Shown here one piece after another: positions 27,175 to 35,309 of a DNA stretch of 64,000 nucleotides. The stretch's first letter is position 1. Every line of letters starts with the position of its first letter. Position numbers and translations under genes: made by a program. The notes beneath the pieces were generated by a model that saw only the letters and a program-made list of their open reading frames with translations, made no database searches and was not told the origin of the DNA. Source of the stretch: Caproiciproducens sp. NJN-50 (GTDB lineage Bacteria; Bacillota; Clostridia; Oscillospirales; Acutalibacteraceae); NCBI RefSeq assembly GCF_004103755.1, contig NZ_CP035283.1, positions 1-64,000 of the forward strand, given 5' to 3'.

Positions 27175-27807
27175 TCAGTCTTTTTTCACGGCGCAGATCA
27201 GGCCGTCCCCAATCGGCAGCAGCGTGCTGACAAGCTCCGGCGAGGCCGCGACCTGCCGGTCGAACTTCTCCATGGGAGCGACAAGATCCTGCCATTTTTC
27301 ATCGAGGTCCATCGCGGGGAACAGCGCGTCGTCAGCGAGAAAAATGCCGCCCGGCGCCAGGACCCGGATGCACTCCGGCAACAGGCGGGAATACAGGCGT
27401 TTGTCCGCGTCCTGGAACACAAGGTCGAACGAGCCGGAGCCCAGCGCCGGAAGCAGGTAGAGCGCGTCGCCCTCCCGGACCGCGGCGACGGAATCGACTC
27501 CCGCCCGGCGAAAGTTTTCCCGCGCCTGTGCCGCGGCCTTCGGATCGTTTTCCAGCGTGATGATCCTGCCGCCGTATTCCCGCGCGGCCAGCGCCATATT
27601 TGTTGCGGAATACCCGATGCTCGTGCCGATTTCCAGAATCCGCTTCGGCTTCTTCATGGCCAGAACCAGCCGGAGAAAACGCGCGACGTCATCATCCACC
27701 ACGGGAATAAAATCCTTCCATTCCGTCAGCCGGACGAATTCGTCTTTTGTCAGCGTCTCTTTCCGCCGGTAAAGGGATTCGATGAATTCACCTGCTTTTT
27801 CATCCAT
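27175..27807 (-). CDS. Class I O-methyltransferase (caffeoyl-CoA OMT / YrrM type)
   Basis: 210-residue SAM-dependent methyltransferase of the Methyltransf_3 family. Motif I is ILEIGTSIGYSATNMALAAR, the acidic strand end ITLENDP, and the metal-binding region LVFQDADK. YrrM-like enzymes of this group include tRNA and small-molecule O-methyltransferases; the substrate here is not determinable. The start is the ATG at 27807 (AGGGGACAGGA upstream); the frame runs further up only because it reads through repeat DNA. It is followed by ychF in an apparent operon. Confidence 0.9.
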   Translation of the reverse strand: MDEKAGEFIESLYRRKETLTKDEFVRLTEWKDFIPVVDDDVARFLRLVLAMKKPKRILEIGTSIGYSATNMALAAREYGGRIITLENDPKAAAQARENFRRAGVDSVAAVREGDALYLLPALGSGSFDLVFQDADKRLYSRLLPECIRVLAPGGIFLADDALFPAMDLDEKWQDLVAPMEKFDRQVAASPELVSTLLPIGDGLICAVKKD

Positions 27808-27879
27808 AATCCTGTCCCCTCTTTTCAACCATATTATAAAGCCTTGTGGAAAAAATCGCAACGTGCGGCGGTACCTTTT

Positions 27880-27969
27880 GTCCTCGGGCCGGACAGGGAC
27901 GCACTTATGCGCTCGGGCCGCACAGGCCCTTCCTTTCGGCTCCGTCCGAAAGGAGGCAAAGTTCGCACG
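27880..27969 (+). repeat. Repeat fragment with CTTTCGG/CCGAAAG palindrome
   Basis: Contains an uninterrupted copy of the palindrome CCTTTCGGCTCCGTCCGAAAGG (about 27931-27952). The two IS30 elements elsewhere in the window lie inside related copies of this palindrome, so this is a picture of the empty target. Confidence 0.7.
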
Positions 27970-28411
27970 GGGGGCAGCGTACCGCTGCATCTACGCTTTC
28001 CTTTCCCGGAGCGGCGAAAAACAGGGAAGCAACAATGCTTTTTAAGCCGTGCATGCCGTAGGCGCGTCCGGACCGGATGGTCCCCCTGACCCCCCCAGGA
28101 GCCGTCAAGAAGTTTTTTCTGTTCTTCTAACAACAGCTTTTCATTGACGACGGGGGCTGAAAAGCTGAAGCCACAGGGTATTTACCTAAAAGCCGAAAAT
28201 TTTCAGAAAATTACCTTTTCGCACGTAGCTAATAACTTGGAACGTCCAATGGGAAACTCTGGCTTAATAACAAAACTGTTCTTCATGACAGGTGCCGGGG
28301 GGCGTCGGGGGGGGACGTTTAGGTGCCCCTCCCGTTGGGAAGTTGAAGTTCCCCCCGACTCAGGCTTTGCGTACTTTCGTCTGATTACGAAAGTACGGGC
28401 CCGCGCGGCCG
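27970..28411 (+). repeat. Family D hairpin-rich module, copy 2
   Basis: About 442 bp, same order of hairpins and conserved strings as 12613-13140. Ends with the perfect 10-bp hairpin GTACTTTCGT-CTGATT-ACGAAAGTAC (28370-28395). Strongly conserved blocks alternate with variable ones (28180-28280), as expected for a structured RNA or a mobile repeat, and frames are not conserved between copies. Confidence 0.75.
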
Positions 28412-28560
28412 GAGCGCAAAAGAGAAAATAAGAAGAAATAACAGGTTAAGGGGAACCGGGCCTCAGGCCCGCAGAAATCCGGCCTGAGGACAGAAAGATA
28501 AATTAAGATGAATTTTGGGTTAGGGGCATTGGCCAAAAAATTTATAAACAAATATTAAAG
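28412..28560 (+). repeat. Family B repeat
   Basis: GCGCAAAAGAGAAAATAAGA, GGTTAAGGGG, CCTCAGGCCCGC: one family-B unit and part of a second (GCCTGAGGACAGAAAG). No ORF. Confidence 0.6.
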
Positions 28561-28607
28561 AAAGATTTTTAGTTGAATTTTGGTAAATTAAGGATTATAA
28601 TAGGACT

Positions 28608-28837
28608 TGTAAGGCACAATAAAAAGTGCAAAGCAGGGACAGGGTGCTGACACACCCCGCCCCCTGCATATGGAACGAGGGTCCATACACAGCGGTTTTT
28701 ACCGCGCATTTGCAGGTATATTATACCTCTTTCCCCTTGTTTTGTACAGAGGGGGGGAAAGCCGGGGACGAAAAAACGGACCTGCTTTTCACGCGCGCCG
28801 GTGTATGGAATGAAAATTTCCGTACCGGTGCTTTTTT
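28608..28837 (+). ncRNA. Candidate structured small RNA, family C copy 4 (inverted)
   Basis: Predicted transcript of about 230 nt, in the opposite orientation to the other three copies. Promoter TTGAAT (28573-28578), 17-base spacer, TATAAT (28596-28601). Terminator stem 28796-28831 followed by TTTTTT (28832-28837). The closing stem is TGCAAA/TTTGCA (28627-28632 with 28709-28714), a compensated form of copy 1, and the hairpin TATGGA/TCCATA replaces a G-U pair of other copies. The long-range pairing GCAGGT (28712-28717) with ACCTGC (28780-28785) is also compensated. Confidence 0.6.
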
Positions 28838-29345
28838 GTGCCCTGCAGGCAGCGTGCCGCTGCATCTTCAGCCTGCCGGACAGAACAGCGAAAATTCGCA
28901 GCTCGGTTTGGCAGGACGGTTCCGGGACTCTCCCGATGGAACATTGCGCATTTTCAAACCCCGGCTCCCAAAGCGTTGGGAGCCGCAGGCGCGAAAGACA
29001 CTGTGTGTCCGGGCCGAAGGGAGCGGCGGCACGCCGCCGGGTTTCCTGTTTCCGGCCGGGGGCGGGGAGTGCAGAGCAGAACGCGTGAAAAGGAATTTAC
29101 ATTTTAAAGGCCGGTTAAAGGCCGGTCTTCCGCTTTGCCGAAGCCCCTGACGGGGAACGGTCCGGCGGGGGAAGACGGCGCGCACCATGCCGGTGCATTA
29201 CAGTGTATGTGAGGAAGTTTACTTGATTCCCCGGTCCATCCCATGGCCCGCCCTCCGGAAAACAGGGGCCGCAGACCAAAGGCCGCGCGAATGCCGATGC
29301 ATCCGCGCGGCCTGATTTTATTCCCATTTATCCGGTCGTGCCCAC
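28838..29345 (-). repeat. Family C cassette flank (inverted relative to 49290-49861)
   Basis: Shares with 49290-49861, in reverse, the block around CGCGGCCTGATTTTATTCCCA, a terminator-like GC hairpin (about 29282-29318, GGCCGCGCGAATGC... to ...GCATCCGCGCGGCC), the motif CCGGTCCATCCCATGG, and the DNA near TTTTAAAGGCCGG. Noncoding. Confidence 0.7.
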
Positions 29346-29484
29346 GGTGGACACACAGCGTCTTTCGCGGCTCCGCCGTCCACGCCTTTCGCCTTCGGGA
29401 ATTTCTTCCCGCTGTCCCGCCTGTCTCAGCCGACCGATTCACCGTTTGCTGACCGGCGGGCCGTAGTCCGCGGCGACTCGCCGC
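29346..29484 (-). repeat. Family A repeat entering the tex reading frame
   Basis: On the minus strand: hairpin GCGGCG-AGT-CGCCGC (29484-29470), then GGACTACGGCCCGCCGG, CAGCAAACGGTGAATCGG and GGCTGAGACAGGCGGGAC. The same string follows the methyltransferase stop codon at 36445. Here it is translated as the tail of tex up to the TGA at 29428-29426. Confidence 0.88.
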
Positions 29485-31621
29485 CGCGCATGGTCAGGGA
29501 GATGCGCTGCTTTTTCACGTCGACCGACAGCACCCATACCTTGACGATATCCCCGACCTTCAGCACCTCCGAGGGATGCTTGATGAACCGGTCGCAGATC
29601 TGGGAAACGTGAACCAGCCCGTCCTGATGCACGCCGATGTCGATAAACGCGCCGAAGTCGATCACGTTGCGCACCGTCCCGGTCAGTTCCATGCCGGGTT
29701 TCAGATCCTCCAGCTTCATCACGTCGGTGCGGAGCAGAGGCTTCGGCAGCTCGTCGCGCGGGTCGCGGCCCGGGCGCTGCAGCTCCGCCACGATGTCGAG
29801 CAGCGTCGGCACGCCCACGCCGGTTTCGGCAGCGGCCTTTTCCCGGCCAATCCGCTCCACCTTTTCCGTGAGGCCGGGGAAACTGCCGCGCCTGATTTCC
29901 GCCGCGCTGTAGTCGCACAGCTTCAAAAGCGCCTTTGCCGCCGCGTAGGACTCCGGGTGCACGGCGGTGTGGTCGAGAAGGTCCTCGCTTTCCGGTACGC
30001 GCAGGAATCCGGCGCACTGCTCGAACGCCTTCGGGCCGAGCTTCGGCACTTTGAGCAGCTCTTTCCTGCTGCGGAACGCGCCGTTTTCCTCGCGGTACCC
30101 CACGATGTTTTTCGAAACCGCGGGCGTGATTCCGGCGATGTGTTCGAGGAGCGACGGGGAGGCCGTGTTCAGGTCGGCCCCGACCGAGTTGACGCAGTCC
30201 TCCACCACGCCGGAAAGCGCGGAATCCAGCATCTTTTTCGGCATGTCATGCTGGTACTGCCCCACGCCGACCGCCTTCGGGTCGATTTTGACCAGCTCCG
30301 CCAGCGGGTCCTGGAGCCGCCGCGCGATCGAGACCGCGCTGCGCAGCGTCACGTCGAACTCCGGGAATTCCTGCGCCGCCAGCTTGCTCGCCGAATACAC
30401 CGACGCGCCCGCCTCGCTGACCACCATGTAGGAAACGCCCGCGTCCAGCTCGCGGATCACCCCGGCGGCGAATTCCTCCGTCTCGTGGGACGCGGTGCCG
30501 TTCCCGATCGCGATGACCTCCACATGATGTTTTAAGATCATCCGCCGCACGGTTTCCTTCGCCTCCTCCACCTTCGCCTGCGAGTGGGTCGGGTAGATTA
30601 CCCCGGTGTCGAGCACGCGCCCGGTCGCGTCCACCACGGCGACCTTGCAGCCCGTGCGGTACCCCGGGTCGAGACCCATCGCGACCTTGCCGCGCACCGG
30701 CGGCTGCAGGAACAGCTGGCGCAGGTTGACCGCGAACACCCTGACCGCGGACTCGTCCGCCGCCTCCGTCAGGGAGTTCCGGATCTCCCGCTCGATGGAC
30801 GGGAAGATCAGCCGGTCGTAGGCGTCTTCGCACGCGGCGCGGACCGCGCGGGCGCAGGGCGTGTCCCCCCTGACGCACTCGGAAAAGACGATGGACAGCC
30901 CCCGCGCCCGTTCCAGCTCGACGGACAGTTTCAGAAAGCCTTCCTTTTCCCCCCGGTCGGCTGCCAGCACGCGGTGCCCCGCGATTTTATTCACCGGCTC
31001 ATGAAAATCATAATACGGCGCGTAAACGCTGTCTTCCTCCGGCTTTGCCGCCTTTGAAACCAAAATGCCGTGGGCCGACGCGACCACGCGCAGCCGGCGG
31101 CGGATCTCCGCGTTGTCGGAAACGCGCTCCGCGAGAATGTCGAGCGCGCCCGCAAGCGCGTCCTCCGGCGTTTCGACCCCTTTTTCGGGATTCACATAGG
31201 ATTGGGCGAGAAGGACCGGTTCGCCCGGCCCCTGCTTTCCGATCTGTTCCGCGAGCGGCTCCAGCCCCTTTTCCTTCGCCACGGAGGCGCGCGTTTTGCG
31301 CTTGGGTCGGAACGGGCGGTAAATATCCTCGATCTCCGCCAGCGTCTCCGCCTTTTGCAGCTCCGCCGTCACTTCCGGGGTCAGAAGGCCCGTTTCCTCA
31401 ATCAGCGTTTTGACTTCCTCCCGGCGCTTTTCCAGCGAGCGCAGGTAGTCGAGGCGCTCCGCGATCTCGCGCAGAACCTGGTCGTCCAGCGAGCCGTGCG
31501 CCTCCTTGCGGTAGCGCGCGATGAACGGAATCGTGTTTCCGGCGTCGATCAGCTCGACGACGTTTTTCACCTGCCATTCCTGTAAGTTGAACCGGCGGGT
31601 CAGTTCGGTGATCGGATCCAT
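29426..31621 (-). CDS. tex: Tex family transcription accessory / RNA-binding protein
   Basis: 731-residue nucleic-acid-binding protein that assists transcription in many bacteria. Order: N-terminal helical domain (ITELTRRFNLQEWQVKNVVE), YqgF/RNase H-like domain (MGLDPGYRTGCKVAVVDATG), helix-hairpin-helix repeats (ASPSLLEHIAGI; FRSRKELLKVPKLG), and a C-terminal S1 domain (ELTGTVRNVIDFGAFIDIGV). The start is ATG 31621, after GGAGGG. The last 18 codons or so (GESPRTTARRSANGESVG) are encoded by a family-A repeat, so the original C-terminus has been replaced or extended. Confidence 0.96.
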   Translation of the reverse strand: MDPITELTRRFNLQEWQVKNVVELIDAGNTIPFIARYRKEAHGSLDDQVLREIAERLDYLRSLEKRREEVKTLIEETGLLTPEVTAELQKAETLAEIEDIYRPFRPKRKTRASVAKEKGLEPLAEQIGKQGPGEPVLLAQSYVNPEKGVETPEDALAGALDILAERVSDNAEIRRRLRVVASAHGILVSKAAKPEEDSVYAPYYDFHEPVNKIAGHRVLAADRGEKEGFLKLSVELERARGLSIVFSECVRGDTPCARAVRAACEDAYDRLIFPSIEREIRNSLTEAADESAVRVFAVNLRQLFLQPPVRGKVAMGLDPGYRTGCKVAVVDATGRVLDTGVIYPTHSQAKVEEAKETVRRMILKHHVEVIAIGNGTASHETEEFAAGVIRELDAGVSYMVVSEAGASVYSASKLAAQEFPEFDVTLRSAVSIARRLQDPLAELVKIDPKAVGVGQYQHDMPKKMLDSALSGVVEDCVNSVGADLNTASPSLLEHIAGITPAVSKNIVGYREENGAFRSRKELLKVPKLGPKAFEQCAGFLRVPESEDLLDHTAVHPESYAAAKALLKLCDYSAAEIRRGSFPGLTEKVERIGREKAAAETGVGVPTLLDIVAELQRPGRDPRDELPKPLLRTDVMKLEDLKPGMELTGTVRNVIDFGAFIDIGVHQDGLVHVSQICDRFIKHPSEVLKVGDIVKVWVLSVDVKKQRISLTMRGGESPRTTARRSANGESVG

Positions 31622-31761
31622 GGGAATCCCTCCAAAAATCATGAAATAGCCGTTCTTTTCGGACAGTGAATATGGTAAAATATAGAAAATCGATTTTCCC
31701 GCGCGGCGCCGGAAATCCGTCTTTGCGGGCACACGGCGGGAAAAAACGGAGGAGTCTGAGT

Positions 31762-32166
31762 ATGACCATTACCCACGCGGCAATTTACACTCTGAACCTG
31801 GAAAGACTGAAAGACTTCTACTGCCGGTGGTTCGGCGGCGAGGCCGGGCCGGCGTATGAAAACCCTGAGAAAGGCTTTTCCTCCCGCTTTGTCCGTTTCG
31901 GGCAGGGCGCGGCGCTGGAACTGATGCACCGCACACACCTGAAAGAATCCGTGCGCGGCGAGTTTACCGCGGGCTACGCGCACCTCGCGTTTTCCGCCGA
32001 ATCGGAAGAAGCGGTGGAAAATCTGACAAAAAAGATGCGGGCAGGCGGCGTTCCCGTGGTGAGCGGCCCCAGGCATACCGGCGACGGCTGCTTTGAAAGC
32101 TGCGTGCTGGACCCGGACGGAAACCGGGTGGAGATCACGGCGGAGCCCAAGGTTCAGGAAAAATAG
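31762..32166 (+). CDS. VOC family protein (glyoxalase/bleomycin resistance fold)
   Basis: 134-residue two-module vicinal oxygen chelate protein: THAAIYTLNLERLKDFYCRW opens the first module and ESCVLDPDGNRVEITAE closes the second, with metal-type residues His5, Glu54 and Glu129 in the usual places. CGGAGGAG precedes the ATG at 31762. Its neighbours give no clue to the substrate. It is divergent from tex and converges with the acyltransferase-like gene, overlapping it by 13 bases. Confidence 0.87.
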   Translation: MTITHAAIYTLNLERLKDFYCRWFGGEAGPAYENPEKGFSSRFVRFGQGAALELMHRTHLKESVRGEFTAGYAHLAFSAESEEAVENLTKKMRAGGVPVVSGPRHTGDGCFESCVLDPDGNRVEITAEPKVQEK

Positions 32167-32936
32167 GACGCGGCCTGTTTGAGCAGCAGGCACAGCCCGT
32201 AGATGACCGGCTGGTGGAACAGGTACAGCACAAGCGCGTGGCGCCCGAACCAGGAGAGAACGGGGACCTGCGAGCGGTAGGCGATTTCCGGGAATCTGCC
32301 CGCCCCGGCCAGCTTGCCGACAAAGGTCCCCGCCGCGAAAACGAAAATCCACGGCAGCATGGGGAAATAATCGGAGCTTTCAAAGCCGGGGCCGGGGAAG
32401 CCGAGCGGCGCGAGCCAGGCGGAAGCGTAGAGTCCCTCCGGCAGCGGTATGCCGAGGCCCCGGCCGCAGCCCAGGGTTCCGTACGGAACGCCGCGCGTCA
32501 GGAAATAAAGGGCAAAGCAGACGAGGACCGGGACCCACGAAAACCGGAAGCGGTCGGCATAAGGCTTGAGAAGGCCGAACAGGATCATGCACACCGCGAG
32601 GAAATGCAGCACGCCGAACGTGATGACGTCCTCCGGCAAAAAAATCCAGGTGACCAGCGTCACGCCGAGCGCGACGGCCAGCAGCTTTGTCCCGCGCGCT
32701 AAATTGGAATGCGTCAGGTTGGAGGCGATGCCGGAGATAAACAGGAACATCCCGGCGAAAAAGGGTTCCGCGGGCATGAAGAACCGGAAAAAATAAATCC
32801 CGACGTCGTTTCCGAACAGATACCCGAACGTGTAAAAGCCGTGGTAAAACACCATGCAGAACACGGCGAAACCGCGGAGCTCGTCCATTAAATAAATCCT
32901 GCCGCGCCCGTTCGGCGCGGCGCTTTTTTCCGGCAT
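32154..32936 (-). CDS. DUF1624 / heparan-alpha-glucosaminide N-acetyltransferase-like membrane protein
   Basis: 260-residue integral membrane protein with about seven helices. The motif MDELRGFAVFCMVFYHGFYT near the N-terminus and SWFGRHALVLYLFHQPVIYG near the C-terminus are diagnostic of the DUF1624/HGSNAT-like group of membrane acyltransferases; the two conserved histidines are present. The acyl acceptor is unknown. The start is ATG 32936, with GGAGG eight bases upstream; a longer frame to 33029 has no such site. Confidence 0.87.
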   Translation of the reverse strand: MPEKSAAPNGRGRIYLMDELRGFAVFCMVFYHGFYTFGYLFGNDVGIYFFRFFMPAEPFFAGMFLFISGIASNLTHSNLARGTKLLAVALGVTLVTWIFLPEDVITFGVLHFLAVCMILFGLLKPYADRFRFSWVPVLVCFALYFLTRGVPYGTLGCGRGLGIPLPEGLYASAWLAPLGFPGPGFESSDYFPMLPWIFVFAAGTFVGKLAGAGRFPEIAYRSQVPVLSWFGRHALVLYLFHQPVIYGLCLLLKQAASYFS

Positions 32937-33082
32937 TTGGCCGCCTCCCCGTCTTAAAATTGAACCCGTGAAAAGGATGAAATCTTCCGCTGGATATGTT
33001 ATAATGGCAGCGGAGACGGCCCGGAACAAGAGGCCGTGCGAAAGAATCGTATTATTATATCATGCATCAGGAGGGAATTACA

Positions 33083-33475
33083 ATGCCGGACACCCGATTG
33101 ACAAAGGAATTCACCGTTTCTCAGGAAATGCTCGCCTCGCGCATGGGCAGCGGGCTTCTGCCCGTATTGGCAACGCCGATTGTCGCGGCCTTTTTCGAAA
33201 ACACGGCGATGGAGATCGCCGCGGGGTATCTCTCGGACGGCGAAACGACCGTCGGCTCGAAAATCACCGTGGAGCATCTGGCTCCGACGGCGCCTGGCTG
33301 CAAGGTCACGGTGACCGCCGAACTGGAAGAGCATGAAAAAAGGACGTTCCGGTTCCGTCTGGAAGCGCGCGACAACGCGGGAGTCGTCGCGACGGGGACG
33401 CATGTGCGCGTCAGCGTGGCGGGCGAGCGGTTTATGAAGAAGGCGGAAGAGCGGAAAAACACGGTGGCTCAATGA
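33083..33475 (+). CDS. Thioesterase of the FlK / hot-dog fold family
   Basis: 130-residue hot-dog protein. Segments FTVSQEMLASRMGSGLLPVL, ENTAMEIAAGYL and GSKITVEHLAPTAPG carry Thr, Glu and His residues corresponding to the catalytic triad of fluoroacetyl-CoA thioesterase FlK. Clostridial relatives are annotated as thioesterases of unknown substrate. AGGAGGG precedes the ATG. Its end overlaps the next gene by four bases (ATGA), indicating coupling with the phosphatase. Confidence 0.85.
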   Translation: MPDTRLTKEFTVSQEMLASRMGSGLLPVLATPIVAAFFENTAMEIAAGYLSDGETTVGSKITVEHLAPTAPGCKVTVTAELEEHEKRTFRFRLEARDNAGVVATGTHVRVSVAGERFMKKAEERKNTVAQ

Positions 33476-34131
33476 GCCTTCGCTGTGATCTGATCCTGTT
33501 CGACCTGGACGGCACACTGACGGACTCCGGGCCGGGGATCACCAACGGGCTGAGGGAAGCGTTCCGGCATGTCGGCTGGCCGGTCCCCGGGCCGCAGGTG
33601 CTGCGCCGGTTCATCGGTCCTCCGCTCCTCAACATGCTGAAGGAACTTTTTCCCCGGATGACGGAAAAGACGACCGCCGAGCTGATCGGCGACTACCGCA
33701 GATACTACGCGGAGCGGGGCGCCTTTGAAAACGAGGTATACCCCGGCATTTTCGATCTTCTGGACGAGCTGCGGCTGGGCGGGGCAAAGCTGGCGGTCGT
33801 GACCTCGAAGCCCGCGACCCCGACAAAGCGAATCCTGGATTATTTCGGCCTTTCGCCGCATTTTGATTATGTCTCGGCGGAGAGCGACTCCGACCGCGGC
33901 AGCGGCAAGGAGTTTCTGATCCGCCCCGCGCTGGAGCACTTCGGCGTTCCCGCGTCCCGCGCCGTCATGATCGGCGACACGAAATACGACGCGGCGGGCG
34001 CGCGCAGGGCGGGCACGAACTTTGTCGGGGTCCTGTACGGATTCGGCACGCGGGAGGAAATGGAGCGCGAGGGCGGGGAGCATTTTTCCAGAACGGTGGA
34101 AGACCTGCGCGGATTTCTGATTGACAAATAG
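33472..34131 (+). CDS. HAD-family hydrolase, phosphoglycolate phosphatase-like
   Basis: 219-residue haloacid dehalogenase superfamily phosphatase. Motif I FDLDGTLTDSG (nucleophile Asp11), motif II VVTSKP with lysine in the following cap region, motif IV MIGDTKYDAAGARRAG. The helical cap (about 20-85) is of the Gph/PpaX type. Acts on small phosphate monoesters; substrate uncertain. Translationally coupled to the preceding thioesterase. The thiT promoter overlaps its last codons. Confidence 0.9.
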   Translation: MSLRCDLILFDLDGTLTDSGPGITNGLREAFRHVGWPVPGPQVLRRFIGPPLLNMLKELFPRMTEKTTAELIGDYRRYYAERGAFENEVYPGIFDLLDELRLGGAKLAVVTSKPATPTKRILDYFGLSPHFDYVSAESDSDRGSGKEFLIRPALEHFGVPASRAVMIGDTKYDAAGARRAGTNFVGVLYGFGTREEMEREGGEHFSRTVEDLRGFLIDK

Positions 34132-34149
34132 CGGTTCCTGTTGTATGAT
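34121..34149 (+). promoter_or_regulatory. Promoter of the TPP riboswitch-thiT unit
   Basis: TTGACA (34121-34126), 17-base spacer, TATGAT (34144-34149). The -35 box is formed by the last codons of the upstream phosphatase gene. Transcription would begin near 34156, ten bases before the riboswitch. Confidence 0.8.
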
Positions 34150-34165
34150 GATTTTGAAAATTGAA

Positions 34166-34253
34166 AAGGGGTGCTGGGTATTTCCCGGCTGAGAGCAGGC
34201 GAAGCGACGCCTGAAACCCATAACCTGATCTGGATAATGCCAGCGTAGGAAAA
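34166..34253 (+). ncRNA. TPP riboswitch (THI element)
   Basis: Thiamine pyrophosphate-sensing leader. The conserved parts are all present: GGGGTGC (34168-34174), CGGCTGAGAG (the pyrimidine-sensing CTGAGA at 34189-34194), and ACCTGATCTGGATAATGCCA with GCGTAGGAA (34223-34251). A GC-rich hairpin with a T-run follows at 34263-34292, so control is by transcription termination when TPP is bound. It precedes a thiamine S component, which confirms the assignment. Confidence 0.97.
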
Positions 34254-34262
34254 CGAAAATCA

Positions 34263-34292
34263 CGCTCCGCGCAGGCCGCGGGGCGTTTTTTT
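34263..34292 (+). terminator. Riboswitch-controlled intrinsic terminator
   Basis: Stem CGCTCCGCG with CGCGGGGCG followed by seven T, directly after the TPP aptamer and 45 bases before the thiT start. Confidence 0.9.
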
Positions 34293-34336
34293 GTTCTCCA
34301 TAGCGGAATTCCGGACAAAATGGAGGGACAAAAGCA

Positions 34337-34909
34337 ATGACAAATGAAAAGAGCAATTCCGGCATGAACGCCGCCAACCTGCGGCTGGTGGAAAGCGCGA
34401 TCATGCTGGCGCTTGCAACGGTGCTGAGCCTGATCAAGGTGTACCAGATGCCGCTGGGCGGGTCGGTGACGCTGTGCAGCATGCTGCCGGTGCTGCTGAT
34501 CGGCTACAAATACGGGTTCAAATGGGGGGTCCTTACGGGATTTACCTACGGCGTGATCCAGCTCCTGCTGGACGTCGCGGCGGTGATGTCCTGGGGCCTG
34601 ACTCCCGTCGCGGTGGCGGCGTCGTTCGCATTCGACTACCTTCTCGCGTTCACCTGCCTGGGCCTTGCGGGCATCTACGGCAAGAGCTTCCCGAAATTCG
34701 TCGCGGGGATGTTCACGGCGGTCTTCCTGCGGTTTTTGAGCCATGTGATCTCCGGCGTGACGGCCTACGCCTCCTGGCTGCCGGACGAATGGCACGGCCA
34801 CCTGTGGCTTTATTCCATCGCCTACAACGGCTCGTACGTTCTTCCCGACTTCGCCGTCTGCCTTGTGGTCGGCGCGCTGCTCTACAAGCCGCTCAGGCGT
34901 TTCCTCTGA
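34337..34909 (+). CDS. thiT: Thiamine ECF transporter S component ThiT
   Basis: 190-residue membrane protein with six helices that binds thiamine and works with a shared ECF energy-coupling module encoded elsewhere. The family motif LVESAIMLALATVLSLIKVYQMPLGG (first part), GFTYGVIQLLLD and the helix-five to six segment ending WLYSIAYNGSYVLPDF match ThiT; tryptophan and tyrosine residues that line the thiamine pocket are present. Expression is under the TPP riboswitch just upstream. Its TGA is followed at once by a family-A hairpin (34910-34924). Confidence 0.94.
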   Translation: MTNEKSNSGMNAANLRLVESAIMLALATVLSLIKVYQMPLGGSVTLCSMLPVLLIGYKYGFKWGVLTGFTYGVIQLLLDVAAVMSWGLTPVAVAASFAFDYLLAFTCLGLAGIYGKSFPKFVAGMFTAVFLRFLSHVISGVTAYASWLPDEWHGHLWLYSIAYNGSYVLPDFAVCLVVGALLYKPLRRFL

Positions 34910-35128
34910 GCGGCGTGCCGCCGCTCTCTTCAGCCTACCCCTGAAAACGGAGCAATTTTTCAGTTTTTCCGGGTAGGACTGTTCCGGGAATCTCCCGGCG
35001 GCGGGACGGAGGTTGGCAACTCTCCAAAACCAAAGCCGGGAACGCCGCAGGCGGGAAAGACGCTGTGCGTCCGCCGCAGGCGCGTCCCGACCGGAGGTCC
35101 GCCGCAGGCAAGAAAGACGCTGTGCGTC
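34910..35128 (+). repeat. Family A repeat after thiT
   Basis: Starts at the base after the stop codon with GCGGCG-TGC-CGCCGC, then GGCGGGACGGAGGTTGGCAA, GCCGGGAACGCCGCAGGC, and two copies of the second hairpin GACGC-TGT-GCGTC. The next promoter (35129) begins where the repeat ends. Confidence 0.88.
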
Positions 35129-35157
35129 TTGACATTCTTCGCCTGCTGGGATAAAAT
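35129..35157 (+). promoter_or_regulatory. Promoter of the ECF S-component leader
   Basis: TTGACA (35129-35134), 17-base spacer, TAAAAT (35152-35157). It yields a leader of about 145 bases before the start codon at 35310. Confidence 0.75.
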
Positions 35158-35164
35158 AAAAACA

Positions 35165-35309
35165 AAGAAAGCCACGAAGGCTTTCGCCCATCGGTAAAAT
35201 TTCAGTAAAATTTCATAATTGCAATCATAATGAAACCATGAAGGGAAACCGTATGAAACGGTCTTTTCACGGTTTCATTTTTTATTTTATCAGGAAAGAG
35301 TTGTGAATC
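35165..35309 (+). promoter_or_regulatory. Leader with attenuator-like terminator, possible unknown riboswitch
   Basis: The leader has a small hairpin (AAAGCC-ACGAA-GGCTTT, 35168-35184), a perfect 11-bp direct repeat GTAAAATTTCA (35194-35204 and 35205-35215), then a long hairpin (35230-35278, about 21 pairs with wobble) followed by TTTTTT. The terminator lies 25 bases upstream of the gene it would silence, which implies regulated read-through. I do not recognise the sequence as a known riboswitch. Confidence 0.6.

Noticed and set aside
27808..27990. N-terminal extension of the O-methyltransferase (61 extra residues)
   Set aside because: The extension reads repeat DNA in reverse; a ribosome site and the family-typical N-terminus support the start at 27807.
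27834..28133. Short frames on both strands of the family D module as small proteins
   Set aside because: Frames are interrupted or shifted in the other two copies while hairpins are preserved.
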